From contig WAMZ01000019.1 of the NCBI GenBank assembly GCA_015522055.1, positions 1 to 9,640 of the forward strand: 9,640 nt of DNA, written 5' to 3'. Shown one piece after another: positions 1 to 6,557 of this stretch. The notes under the pieces are model-generated. The model was not told where the DNA came from. It was given only the letters and a program-made list of their open reading frames with translations, and searched no databases. The translations under genes and the position numbers were made by a program. This stretch comes from Candidatus Geothermarchaeota archaeon. GTDB taxonomy: Archaea; Thermoproteota; Nitrososphaeria; Geothermarchaeales; JDFR-13. Each line of letters opens with the position of its first letter. The first letter of the stretch is position 1.

Positions 1-205
1 ACCCTATAGAGTCGCCTATGAGGAGGCTAAGAAGGGCCCCAATAAAGGTTTCAGAGTTAAGCCTGAGATGTTCAGTAGGATGCTCGATGAATACTATCAA
101 TTGAGGGGATGGGATAGAGAAGGGGTGCCTAGGAAGGGTAAATTAAGAAAGCTTGGGCTATCAAAGGATGCCGGCAAAGTTAATATCGTGTCGGTGAAGT
201 ATTAG
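1..205 (+). CDS. Aldehyde:ferredoxin oxidoreductase, C-terminal end (partial)
   Basis: Reading from base 2, an open frame of 67 codons enters from the left edge and stops at TAG (203-205). The peptide carries LDEYYQLRGWDREGVP followed by a KLRKLGL stretch. This is the usual C-terminal signature of the aldehyde:ferredoxin oxidoreductase family: a tyrosine pair, RGWD, G-[VI]-P, then L..LGL. Family members are tungsten-pterin and [4Fe-4S] enzymes in the cytoplasm that oxidise aldehydes to acids with ferredoxin as acceptor. The cofactor-binding parts lie outside the window, so the subfamily (AOR, FOR, GAPOR or WOR-like) and the substrate cannot be decided here. The next gene starts 44 bp downstream and has its own TATA-like string, so co-transcription is possible but not required. 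Family assignment is fairly sure; completeness of the upstream part is unknown. Confidence 0.82.
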   Translation, partial: PYRVAYEEAKKGPNKGFRVKPEMFSRMLDEYYQLRGWDREGVPRKGKLRKLGLSKDAGKVNIVSVKY

Positions 206-222
206 CCTACTTAGCCTCCACC

Positions 223-244
223 TATTTATATTTTTATGGGTGAT
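223..244 (+). promoter_or_regulatory. TATA-like box and ribosome site before the dehydrogenase-like gene
   Basis: The 44-bp gap holds a TATA-like string TATTTATATT (223-232) and a ribosome site GGGTGAT (238-244). The ribosome site matches the archaeal anti-Shine-Dalgarno and sits 5 nt before the TTG at 250, which supports that TTG as the start. A start site about 25 nt after this TATA box would fall near the start codon. The ribosome site would then be unused in that transcript and would serve only read-through RNA from the upstream gene. Confidence 0.5.
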
Positions 245-249
245 TTCTG

Positions 250-1395
250 TTGAGAGTCATGGTATTAGGTGTAGGTAATGTAGGTAGAGTCATAATTAGA
301 GACCTGCTTAAGTATAGAGATGATATAGAGTATATTCTCGCCGTGGATTATAATTATGAGGCTCTGAAAAGCTTTGCTTCGGAGGTGGATGACCCGAGGC
401 TAGAAATCGCGAAGGGGGATGTAAGGGATATAGATGGCACCGCATCATATATGTCCAAGGTCGATGTAGTTGTAAACTCTTCATGGTACGAATATAATCT
501 ATATGCTATAAAAGCCGCTTTAAAGGCTAGGAGGGATCTCGCCGACCTCGGTGGTCTATACTGGATGACGAAGAAGGAGCTTGAGATGGATGAAGAGGTT
601 AGGGATGCCGGCATTACGGTGTTGATAGGTGTAGGGGATGATCCTGGGACTTCTAACGTCTTGGCTTCATATGGAGCGTCTAAGATGGATTCTGTGAGGG
701 AGATACATATTAGGTGGGGGAGTGCTGGGGAGGAGGCCACACCATTCGGCTTCAGCATTTTGACGGTTTTGGATGAGGCTACGATGCCCGCTGTATTATA
801 TGTAAATGGTAAGTTTATCGAGGCCCCTCCATTAAGTTATCCTGAGCTTACGTTTTTCCCTGAGCCCATCGGGTATTTGAAGACGTATGCCATTATACAT
901 AGTGAATTGGCTACCTTACCCTATACAATCGAGGGGGTTAGGATGGTCACATATAAGGATTCTTGGGACGAATCTTTCTTCCCAATAATCAACTTCATGA
1001 AATCTATAGGCTTAACATCTAGGGAGCCTATTAAGATTGATTCTAATGAGGTGGCTCCACAGAAGTTGGTTGCTGCCTTGGCTAAGCCTGGTGAACCAAA
1101 GGGCGTATATGGATGCCTGAAGGTTGAGCTGGTTGGTGTTAAGGACGGCGTTGATACCAGATTAACTTATTATGTTGGGCCTGTGGGTTATAATGAGGAT
1201 TGGCGTGCAGGCGTGACGGCATTCACGACTGGTGTCGGTGCAAGTATAGGTGTTCAGATGCTGGCTGATGGATTGGTGAGTAGGAAGGGTGTGGTTCCCC
1301 CCGAGTTGGTCGATGACCCCCTACACTGGATTAGGGAATTAGGCAGAAGGGGTATACCGGTTACTGAAGAGGAGACACGGATCAACCGATTTTAA
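250..1395 (+). CDS. Saccharopine dehydrogenase-like NAD(P)-dependent oxidoreductase
   Basis: This 381-residue soluble protein starts with a Rossmann fold: GVGNVG at residues 7-12 and an acidic residue at the end of the second strand (D33, in AVDYN). That residue usually favours NAD(H) over NADP(H). Strand VDVVVNSS (71-78), DLADLGG (96-102) and the loop GVGDDPGTSN (127-136) follow the pattern of the saccharopine dehydrogenase / saccharopine reductase / carboxynorspermidine synthase superfamily (COG1748-like). The length matches that family (roughly 370-410). Enzymes of this type reversibly join an amino acid amine to a semialdehyde or oxo-acid. The true substrate cannot be read from sequence: saccharopine, a polyamine precursor or something else are all possible. 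The TTG start is favoured by GGTGAT 5 nt upstream; an ATG three codons later (259) would cut into the first strand. The aminotransferase downstream may handle a related semialdehyde, which is inference only. Confidence 0.8.
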   Translation: MRVMVLGVGNVGRVIIRDLLKYRDDIEYILAVDYNYEALKSFASEVDDPRLEIAKGDVRDIDGTASYMSKVDVVVNSSWYEYNLYAIKAALKARRDLADLGGLYWMTKKELEMDEEVRDAGITVLIGVGDDPGTSNVLASYGASKMDSVREIHIRWGSAGEEATPFGFSILTVLDEATMPAVLYVNGKFIEAPPLSYPELTFFPEPIGYLKTYAIIHSELATLPYTIEGVRMVTYKDSWDESFFPIINFMKSIGLTSREPIKIDSNEVAPQKLVAALAKPGEPKGVYGCLKVELVGVKDGVDTRLTYYVGPVGYNEDWRAGVTAFTTGVGASIGVQMLADGLVSRKGVVPPELVDDPLHWIRELGRRGIPVTEEETRINRF

Positions 1396-1416
1396 TGGTT
1401 TGAAAAATGTAGTTGC

Positions 1417-1435
1417 AGACCGTAAATCATGGTCT
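1417..1435 (+). repeat. Short inverted repeat downstream of the dehydrogenase-like gene
   Basis: AGACC (1417-1421) pairs with GGTCT (1431-1435). One G-T and one T-A pair extend the stem to seven pairs around a 5-nt loop. It lies about 20 bp after the stop codon and is not followed by a T-run. It may be a weak 3'-end hairpin or chance. Confidence 0.3.
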
Positions 1436-1467
1436 TATACAAATACTTCTCAAAACCTCTACCCTAA

Positions 1468-1530
1468 CTTTATAATTGAGCTTATAATATATAGAAATAT
1501 TAACCCCCACCCTAGATAATATTATAATTG
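1468..1530 (+). promoter_or_regulatory. Candidate promoter region for the aminotransferase
   Basis: Two TATA-like strings share TTATAATTG: CTTTATAATTG (1468-1478) and ATTATAATTG (1521-1530). The second lies in a 15-nt string (1515-1529, GATAATATTATAATT) that occurs identically before the inositol synthase (5137-5151). It contains the 10-bp palindrome ATAATATTAT. A start about 26 nt after the second box would fall near 1550, next to the leader ORF that begins at 1554. This is inferred from spacing only. Confidence 0.4.
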
Positions 1531-1538
1531 TGTTTTAG

Positions 1539-1603
1539 AGGTGTAACCTTACCTTGTCTGATGACGACTCGTCGAACCGTATTACGGAGATTGGATATCC
1601 AAT
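1539..1603 (+). repeat. Cluster of four short inverted repeats in the aminotransferase leader
   Basis: Three 11-nt elements each have 4-bp arms and a 3-nt centre: AGGT/ACCT (1539-1549), GACG/CGTC (1563-1573) and CCGT/ACGG (1577-1587). They are followed by a perfect 14-bp palindrome, ATTGGATATCCAAT (1590-1603). Individually the 4-bp elements are near chance; the 14-bp palindrome and the close spacing are less so. Possible roles are a dimeric regulator site or a folded 5' leader. Confidence 0.4.
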
Positions 1604-1634
1604 ATTCTATGTAATTTCTTGTCCTGAGGCTTGA
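1554..1634 (+). CDS. Possible 26-residue leader ORF overlapping the aminotransferase start region
   Basis: A TTG at 1554 opens a 26-codon frame beginning MSDDDSSN and ending SCPEA. Its TGA (1632-1634) overlaps the in-frame TTG at 1631 of the aminotransferase. A GAGGTG string (1538-1543) lies 10 nt before this TTG; alternatively, the TATA box at 1522-1529 would start RNA almost at the TTG, giving a leaderless message. It uses one CGT arginine, a codon rare in the neighbouring genes, which argues against a real coding sequence. No homology is recognised. It could be a leader peptide coupled to the downstream gene, or simply non-coding leader RNA. Confidence 0.25.
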   Translation: MSDDDSSNRITEIGYPIFYVISCPEA

Positions 1635-1639
1635 GCATC

Positions 1640-3049
1640 ATGTATGAAGCTTATCTTGTTGACTGGGAGGATTTCGGCCCGAATGTGGTTAATGAAGTTA
1701 GGAAGTATCTTGAGAGGACGCCGAGGAGCCGAGAGATATATGAGTCGATATCTGAATATATACCGCTTGGTGTGAATAGTAACCAGAGGTATTATTCGCC
1801 ATATCCTCTATACTTTAGTGAGGCGAGGGGCTCCCGGATATGGGATGTTGATGGAAACCAGTATATTGATTTCAATATGGGATTCGGAACTTTAATAACT
1901 GGGCATGCCCATCCCAGGCTGGTCTCTGCATGGGAGAAGCAGATATCCAAAGGTATTCTATATACGTATCCCTTTGAGCTGCTTGAGGAGTTGGCTGAGC
2001 TGATCCCAGAGATGTTCGATATAGATATGTTTAGATTCAGTACTAGTGGTAGCGAGGCCATCATGTATGCATGTAGGTTGGCTAGGGCCTATACCGGTAG
2101 GGACATCATTATAAAGATTGAGGGTAGCTACCACGGTACATACGATTATGTACTGGTTAGTAGCTGGCCTACACGTGGTTTGGCTGGGCCTAGGAGGATG
2201 CCAGTAAGTGTTTTGGATTCACTCGGCCTACCTGAGGATACTGAGGACCTGGTTAGGGTGGTCCCATATAATGATATCGAGCCCTTAGTCGAGCTTCTTG
2301 AGGAGGAGGGTGACGAGATAGCTGGCCTCATAGTTGAGCCTGTGATGATGAATGCTGGTATAATTTATCCGGAGCCAGGTTACCTCAGGAAGCTGAGGGA
2401 CCTGACTCGGGAGTATGATATAGTCCTTATATTTGATGAGGTTAAGACTGGGATGAGGGCTTATCCGGGTACTGCGGCGCAGATGTTCGGGGTTACACCG
2501 GATCTAATTACGTTGGCTAAGGCGATTGGTGGAGGTGCTCCAGTGAGTATCGTTGGTGGTGATGAGGAGATAATGAGTCTTATTGCTCCGTCTGAGGCGC
2601 CTAGATACCAGGGAGTTATCCATGCAGGTACGTACAATGCCAATCCATTCTCACTTGTGAGTGTCTATGTCACCTTGACGGAGATCCTGACTAAGGATGA
2701 GTATAATAGACTTACCAAGCTTAATGAGGAGCTGAAGAAGGGGTATGAGGAGGCTTTCGATAAATATGGTATAGAGGCGTATGTTGAGCTCTTCGGGGTT
2801 AGTGGGGCAATTATGTATAGCAAGGAGAAGGTTAGGAACTTCAGGGAGGTTCTCAATACGAGGCTGGAGCTATGGTATCCACTATTCTTCAGCATGATAA
2901 ATAGAGGTATTATACCTAATGCAACTGGTCCGGAGGAGATGTGGACATTGAGTGTACAGCATACCGAGGAGGATATCGAGAAATATCTTGAGAATATTGA
3001 TTATGCCGCTTCACTTATGTCGGAGTCGCTGGAGTACCTCGAGGAGTAG
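1640..3049 (+). CDS. Class III PLP-dependent aminotransferase, glutamate-1-semialdehyde aminomutase-like
   Basis: This cytoplasmic fold-type I pyridoxal-phosphate enzyme has 469 residues from ATG 1640. Numbered from there: the N-terminal DVDGNQYID block is at about 69-77, GHAHP at 88-92, the phosphate-binding SGSEA at 136-140 and SYHGTYD around 163-169. The IVEPVMMNAG block lies near 231-240, FDEVKTG (D266 for the pyridine nitrogen) at 265-271, and the Schiff-base lysine in LAKAIGGG is K294. GTYNANPF closes the active site. The order and the IGGG/NANP blocks resemble HemL, but the protein is longer than HemL (about 430) and the HemL-type FDEV[MI]TGFR is FDEVKTGMR. I therefore do not claim tetrapyrrole synthesis; another amino-acid semialdehyde or an omega-aminotransferase role fits equally. 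Start: GAGG (1626-1629) is 10 nt before this ATG but only 1 nt before the in-frame TTG at 1631; a TGA at 1625-1627 blocks anything earlier. Confidence 0.85.
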   Translation: MYEAYLVDWEDFGPNVVNEVRKYLERTPRSREIYESISEYIPLGVNSNQRYYSPYPLYFSEARGSRIWDVDGNQYIDFNMGFGTLITGHAHPRLVSAWEKQISKGILYTYPFELLEELAELIPEMFDIDMFRFSTSGSEAIMYACRLARAYTGRDIIIKIEGSYHGTYDYVLVSSWPTRGLAGPRRMPVSVLDSLGLPEDTEDLVRVVPYNDIEPLVELLEEEGDEIAGLIVEPVMMNAGIIYPEPGYLRKLRDLTREYDIVLIFDEVKTGMRAYPGTAAQMFGVTPDLITLAKAIGGGAPVSIVGGDEEIMSLIAPSEAPRYQGVIHAGTYNANPFSLVSVYVTLTEILTKDEYNRLTKLNEELKKGYEEAFDKYGIEAYVELFGVSGAIMYSKEKVRNFREVLNTRLELWYPLFFSMINRGIIPNATGPEEMWTLSVQHTEEDIEKYLENIDYAASLMSESLEYLEE

Positions 3050-3100
3050 TGGATGACATAACTATCTTATAGATCTCTAGGGGTATGGCATTATTCATAG

Positions 3101-3218
3101 GATATATAAATAGTCGTCAAGTCCAGTATAAACGATTAATTCTTTTTATATATACAGTGTCCAACTAATAATTAGTTTTCTTCAGTGACATTAATGATAC
3201 GAATAATATACAGTGGTG
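3101..3218 (+). promoter_or_regulatory. Promoter-like elements and ribosome site before the ClC gene
   Basis: The 176-bp gap holds TATA-like strings GATATATAAATAG (3101-3113) and TTTATATA (3145-3152). The second predicts a start near 3177 and a leader of about 50 nt. GGTG (3215-3218) lies 7 nt before the ATG at 3226. There is no other in-frame ATG, GTG or TTG between the ATG and the upstream TAA (3169-3171). Confidence 0.45.
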
Positions 3219-3225
3219 TTGTGGC

Positions 3226-5073
3226 ATGCCCGTATTAAACGGTATACAGAGACGCTTGAAATGGGTTATAGGCAAGGGATACAGGGAGATTATATTTATT
3301 TCGCTGGTTATTGGGGTAGTTTCTGGTATAGGTTCAATAATCTTCATCGAGCTGCTTAAGCTTATGCAGATTCTCTTCTTCAACTATATCGTTGGATTCA
3401 ATATTCCATCGGCAGAGAATTTTACAAATATTGATTTGAGGATTAGGCAGCCATATCTACTCCCATTGGTAGTTGGGATAGGGGGACTCGTCTCAGGCAT
3501 CCTAGTATATACATTTGCACCCGAGGCCGAGGGGCATGGTACCGATGCCGCTATAGCCGCTTTCCATAGGTTTGCTGGCAAGGTTAGAAGAAGGGTCCCT
3601 ATAATCAAGATGATATCATCTATATTTACTATAAGTAGTGGGGGTAGCGCGGGTAGGGAGGGGCCGATGGCTCAGATTGGTGCAGGGATAGGGTCATATT
3701 TCGCTGATCTTCTAAAAGTCAATCCATATTACCGTAGACTGGCGGTTGTTGTGGGTATTGGGGCTGGTATAGGGACGATTTTCAAGGCTCCCCTAGGTGG
3801 TGCTATCTTCGGTATAGAGGTATTATATAAGAGGGATTTTGAGGCGGAGGCACTTTTACCTACTTTTATAGCGGCGGTTATTGGTTATGCGATATTCGGT
3901 GCTTACTCTGGATATACCCCTATATTCGACATACCTACAGTTGCTTTTTCACATCCCAATGAGCTTATTTTCTACTCGATATTAGGGGTATTAACAGCCA
4001 TTTTTGGAATAATATATGTTAAATTGTTTTACACCTTTAGGGATATATTTAGAAGAATATCTGTCCCAAATATTTTTAAGCCGGTCATCGGTGGCATATT
4101 GGTCGGGTTTATAGGGATATTTGCACCGGAGATCCTAGGCACTGGATATGGCTGGATACCTTATTATACAAGGGGGGTCTTCCCCATATACAATTTTTTG
4201 AATGGTGGTTGGGTCCAGGTTGATAATAAGATTCTAATCGCTTTAATTCTATTTATTTTGGCTTTCCTCAAGATATTAGCTACATCTCTTACAATCGGTA
4301 GTGGTGGAAGTGGTGGGGTCTTTGCACCCGGGCTTGGTATAGGCGCCTTCTTGGGTGCGGCTTTAAGCCTCCTATTCATCAATGTCTTCCCCAGCTATAT
4401 ATCGAATCCAGATTCCTTCTTGACATCTTCGATCATAATTGGTATGATGTCGCTTTTCGCAGGCGTATCTAAAGCGCCTGTCGCAGTGTTAATAATGGTT
4501 AGTGAGATGACTGGTAGCTATGAATTGATAGCCCCATCCATGTTATCGATTGCTATATCCTATCTACTTAGTGGAGACTACACAATCTACAGTGAGCAGG
4601 TCGAGGATAGGCCTCACTCACCGGCCCACATCCGTGATTACCATAAAATGATTCTGGAGGAGATACATGTTAAAGATGTTGTTAATACTCGGTATCCAGT
4701 TTTGAGTCCTGATGCCAGCGTGAGTAGCGCTTTGTCTGTTATGATGAGGCGTGGGGTCCGGCTACTCCCCGTCGTTGAGGATAATAGATTCATTGGTGTG
4801 GTCTCCTTCGATAAGCTGACCAGCATCTCCAAGGATAAACGTGGGAAGATGAGGGTGTTGGAGATTCTGGATGCCAATGTACCAGTATGCCATCCAGATG
4901 AGACTCTATTTGAGATACTTAAGAGGATGACTAAGTATAGGATGGATGCATTACCCGTCATAGATTCGGATGTTGGCCATAAGTATTTGGGGATGGTGAC
5001 GAAACAGGATGTGACTGAGGCCCATGACCAGATGATTAGGTTCTTAATAGGTGAGGAGGAGATCGGTGAATAG
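3226..5073 (+). CDS. ClC-family chloride channel/transporter with two CBS domains
   Basis: This 615-residue integral membrane protein has an N-terminal ClC core (about 20-465) and a cytoplasmic tail with two CBS motifs (about 480-535 and 542-600). The four anion-path elements are visible: GHGTD at 103-107 (where E. coli ClC has GSGIP), GREGP at 143-147 with the gating glutamate E145, GVFAP at 364-368, and a tyrosine in DYTIYSEQ (Y455). APLGG...FGIEV shows that the E. coli proton glutamate E203 corresponds here to V199, with E198 just before it. The GHGTDAAI form looks like a subfamily trait of prokaryotic ClCs rather than damage. CBS pairs usually bind adenine nucleotides and could tie transport to energy state. 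The protein mediates passive or H+-coupled anion movement; which of the two is open. The gene looks monocistronic, with its own promoter and 175 bp to the next gene. Confidence 0.93.
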   Translation: MPVLNGIQRRLKWVIGKGYREIIFISLVIGVVSGIGSIIFIELLKLMQILFFNYIVGFNIPSAENFTNIDLRIRQPYLLPLVVGIGGLVSGILVYTFAPEAEGHGTDAAIAAFHRFAGKVRRRVPIIKMISSIFTISSGGSAGREGPMAQIGAGIGSYFADLLKVNPYYRRLAVVVGIGAGIGTIFKAPLGGAIFGIEVLYKRDFEAEALLPTFIAAVIGYAIFGAYSGYTPIFDIPTVAFSHPNELIFYSILGVLTAIFGIIYVKLFYTFRDIFRRISVPNIFKPVIGGILVGFIGIFAPEILGTGYGWIPYYTRGVFPIYNFLNGGWVQVDNKILIALILFILAFLKILATSLTIGSGGSGGVFAPGLGIGAFLGAALSLLFINVFPSYISNPDSFLTSSIIIGMMSLFAGVSKAPVAVLIMVSEMTGSYELIAPSMLSIAISYLLSGDYTIYSEQVEDRPHSPAHIRDYHKMILEEIHVKDVVNTRYPVLSPDASVSSALSVMMRRGVRLLPVVEDNRFIGVVSFDKLTSISKDKRGKMRVLEILDANVPVCHPDETLFEILKRMTKYRMDALPVIDSDVGHKYLGMVTKQDVTEAHDQMIRFLIGEEEIGE

Positions 5074-5136
5074 TTAGTTACGTATTTATAAATCCTTTAC
5101 TTAGATGTATCAAAAAACTTATTTTCTATATGCTAG

Positions 5137-5151
5137 GATAATATTATAATT
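5137..5151 (+). promoter_or_regulatory. TATA-like element shared with the aminotransferase promoter
   Basis: GATAATATTATAATT here is identical to 1515-1529, and in both places CTAG lies just upstream. It ends 97 nt before the inositol synthase ATG; the other copy ends 101 nt before the TTG at 1631. The TTATAATT part can serve as a TATA box, with a start expected near 5174. Confidence 0.4.
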
Positions 5152-5162
5152 TGGGTTTAACA

Positions 5163-5200
5163 GGGTTATATAGGCATCCCGCCTGTCTCCTATATAACCC
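5163..5200 (+). repeat. Perfect 12-bp inverted repeat upstream of the inositol synthase gene
   Basis: GGGTTATATAGG (5163-5174) and CCTATATAACCC (5189-5200) are exact reverse complements around a 14-nt spacer. Each arm contains a TATA-like TTATATAG/CTATATAA. As DNA it could be a dimeric repressor site over a TATA box; as RNA it forms a 12-bp hairpin. It is followed by CGACCTATC rather than a T-run, which argues against an ordinary terminator for the ClC gene. Confidence 0.7.
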
Positions 5201-5232
5201 CGACCTATCTCATAAGCCTAAATTGTCTAAAG

Positions 5233-5240
5233 GGGGTGAT
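5233..5240 (+). promoter_or_regulatory. Strong ribosome binding site for the inositol synthase
   Basis: GGGGTGAT matches the archaeal Shine-Dalgarno GGAGGTGAT closely, counting the extra G just before it, and lies 8 nt before ATG 5249, which fixes that start. Confidence 0.7.
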
Positions 5241-5248
5241 GTAGTAGA

Positions 5249-6433
5249 ATGGTGGTTAGAACCGTAATCTTGGGTCATGGTATGGTCGCGAATCATCTTG
5301 TCGTGGGTTTGGAGAGGATAAAGAATGGGGATATGGAGCCCTACGGGGTTCCATTCGGGAATAAGGATCTCGGAATAGATTTTGATGAGATAGAGATAGT
5401 CGCAAGCTATGATATCGACAGTCATAAGGTGGGAAAGACAGCCTATACAGTCGCCAGGAGAGCCATTGGCGACCAGGTGCCGGTGCCCAAGTCACTAAGG
5501 GAGTTGGTGATTAGAGAAGGTGTACATCTAGGTAGTGTGGAGGGCCTCCCAATAAAGGCAACTGGACTAGATAAGAGATATAGTTTAGGTGATTTGGTCG
5601 ATATACTGGTCGATGAATGGAGGGAGTATGAGCCGGATGTATTCCTAAATATGCTGACTACGGAGCATGGGAAGCCTTTTGAGGACCTGGAGGCATTGGA
5701 ATACGCGATTGAGGAGGATAATAGGGAGAGGCTGACCGCCACACAGTTCTATGCATATGCTGCGGCAAAGTATTCGAGAGAACATAAGAGAGCAGTATTT
5801 ATAAATGTTATTCCGGTACCCTTAGCCAATGATCCAGCTATAGTAAAGTTGTATAAACTCAGTAAGGGCCTAGTCCTAGGTGATGATGGGGCCACTGGTG
5901 CCACGCCCCTGACAGCCGATCTACTTGAGCATATGGCGGAGCGGAACAGGCATGTATTATCCATAGCCCAGTTCAACATAGGAGGAAACATGGATTTCTT
6001 GGCTCTCACCATTCCGGAGAAGAACATTATGAAGGAGTTTACTAAGAGTAGCATCGTGGAGGATATCTTGGGCTATGACGCTCCACACTATATTAAACCA
6101 ACCGGCTATCTAGGGCCGTTGGGTGACAAAAAATTTGTATCGATGCACATAGAATACATTACATTCAACGGCCTCAGGGACGAGTTAGTAGTGAACTATA
6201 GGATTAACGACAGCCCATCGCTAGCTGGCATGTGTGTAGACCTGATTAGACTAGGTAAAATCGCTTTGGACTCAGGGTGCACTGGTACATGTTACCCGAT
6301 AAATGCCTTCTTTATGAAGAAGCCGGGGCCGAAGGAGGCCAAGTCGGTGAGTAAAATAGTCGCGTTCCAGAGGCTAGTCGACTTCCTCAGTGAGAGGGGT
6401 ATAGAGATACTTAGTGATTTGGAGTCGAGGTAG
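5249..6433 (+). CDS. ino1: myo-Inositol-1-phosphate synthase, archaeal type
   Basis: The enzyme converts glucose 6-phosphate to inositol 1-phosphate by internal oxidation, aldol closure and reduction with bound NAD, in the cytoplasm. The product feeds inositol ether lipids and, in many hyperthermophiles, the solute di-myo-inositol phosphate. Its 394 residues match the short archaeal form. Visible blocks are: the Rossmann loop GHGMVA (9-14), NVIPVPLANDP (186-196), GDDGATGAT (211-219), NIGGN (243-247), a lysine-rich active-site segment with K258, K262 and K266, PTGYLGPLGDKK (284-295), NDSP (320-323) and NAFFMKKPGP near the end. From memory the GDDGATGAT and KPTGYL-PLGDKK wording matches the Archaeoglobus fulgidus enzyme closely; bacterial and eukaryotic forms have a KSQ motif instead. 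The first glycine loop is GHG rather than GxGxxG with a middle glycine. Expression may be controlled through the inverted repeat just upstream. Confidence 0.93.
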   Translation: MVVRTVILGHGMVANHLVVGLERIKNGDMEPYGVPFGNKDLGIDFDEIEIVASYDIDSHKVGKTAYTVARRAIGDQVPVPKSLRELVIREGVHLGSVEGLPIKATGLDKRYSLGDLVDILVDEWREYEPDVFLNMLTTEHGKPFEDLEALEYAIEEDNRERLTATQFYAYAAAKYSREHKRAVFINVIPVPLANDPAIVKLYKLSKGLVLGDDGATGATPLTADLLEHMAERNRHVLSIAQFNIGGNMDFLALTIPEKNIMKEFTKSSIVEDILGYDAPHYIKPTGYLGPLGDKKFVSMHIEYITFNGLRDELVVNYRINDSPSLAGMCVDLIRLGKIALDSGCTGTCYPINAFFMKKPGPKEAKSVSKIVAFQRLVDFLSERGIEILSDLESR

Positions 6434-6498
6434 CTAGACTAATCATCCCCTTAATTCTATATTTTTATTTATATAGCATATACTTGTTAAGAATATTC

Positions 6499-6552
6499 TA
6501 TAATCTAGACTGTATAAATCGGATATATACATGGAACTGTTCAGCTGGTGAT
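6499..6552 (+). promoter_or_regulatory. Promoter-like elements and ribosome site for the pyrophosphatase gene
   Basis: The 124-bp gap has TATA-like strings near 6499-6504 (CTATAAT context) and GTATAAAT (6512-6519). The latter predicts a start around 6542 and a very short leader. GGTGAT (6547-6552) lies 5 nt before GTG 6558. An in-frame TGA at 6549-6551 excludes any earlier start. Confidence 0.5.
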
Positions 6553-6557
6553 GGCTG

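Noticed and set aside
354..758. Minus-strand open frame of 134 codons inside the dehydrogenase-like gene.
   Set aside because: Serine/proline-rich shadow of a gene with a clear Rossmann motif in the other direction.
1561..1614. Second small frame in the aminotransferase leader, ATG 1561 to TAA 1614, 17 codons.
   Set aside because: No ribosome site at useful spacing and not linked to the downstream start; the frame from 1554 fits the context better.
1558..1627. CTGATGA (1558-1564) and CTGA (1624-1627) could be the C and D boxes of a C/D guide RNA.
   Set aside because: The first base of the C box is not a purine, no internal D'/C' boxes are seen, the flanks do not pair, and 70 nt is long for an archaeal C/D RNA.
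5163..5210. The 12-bp inverted repeat as an intrinsic terminator of the ClC gene.
   Set aside because: It is about 90 bp past the stop and followed by CGACCTATC instead of a T-run, so a regulatory role for the next gene fits better.
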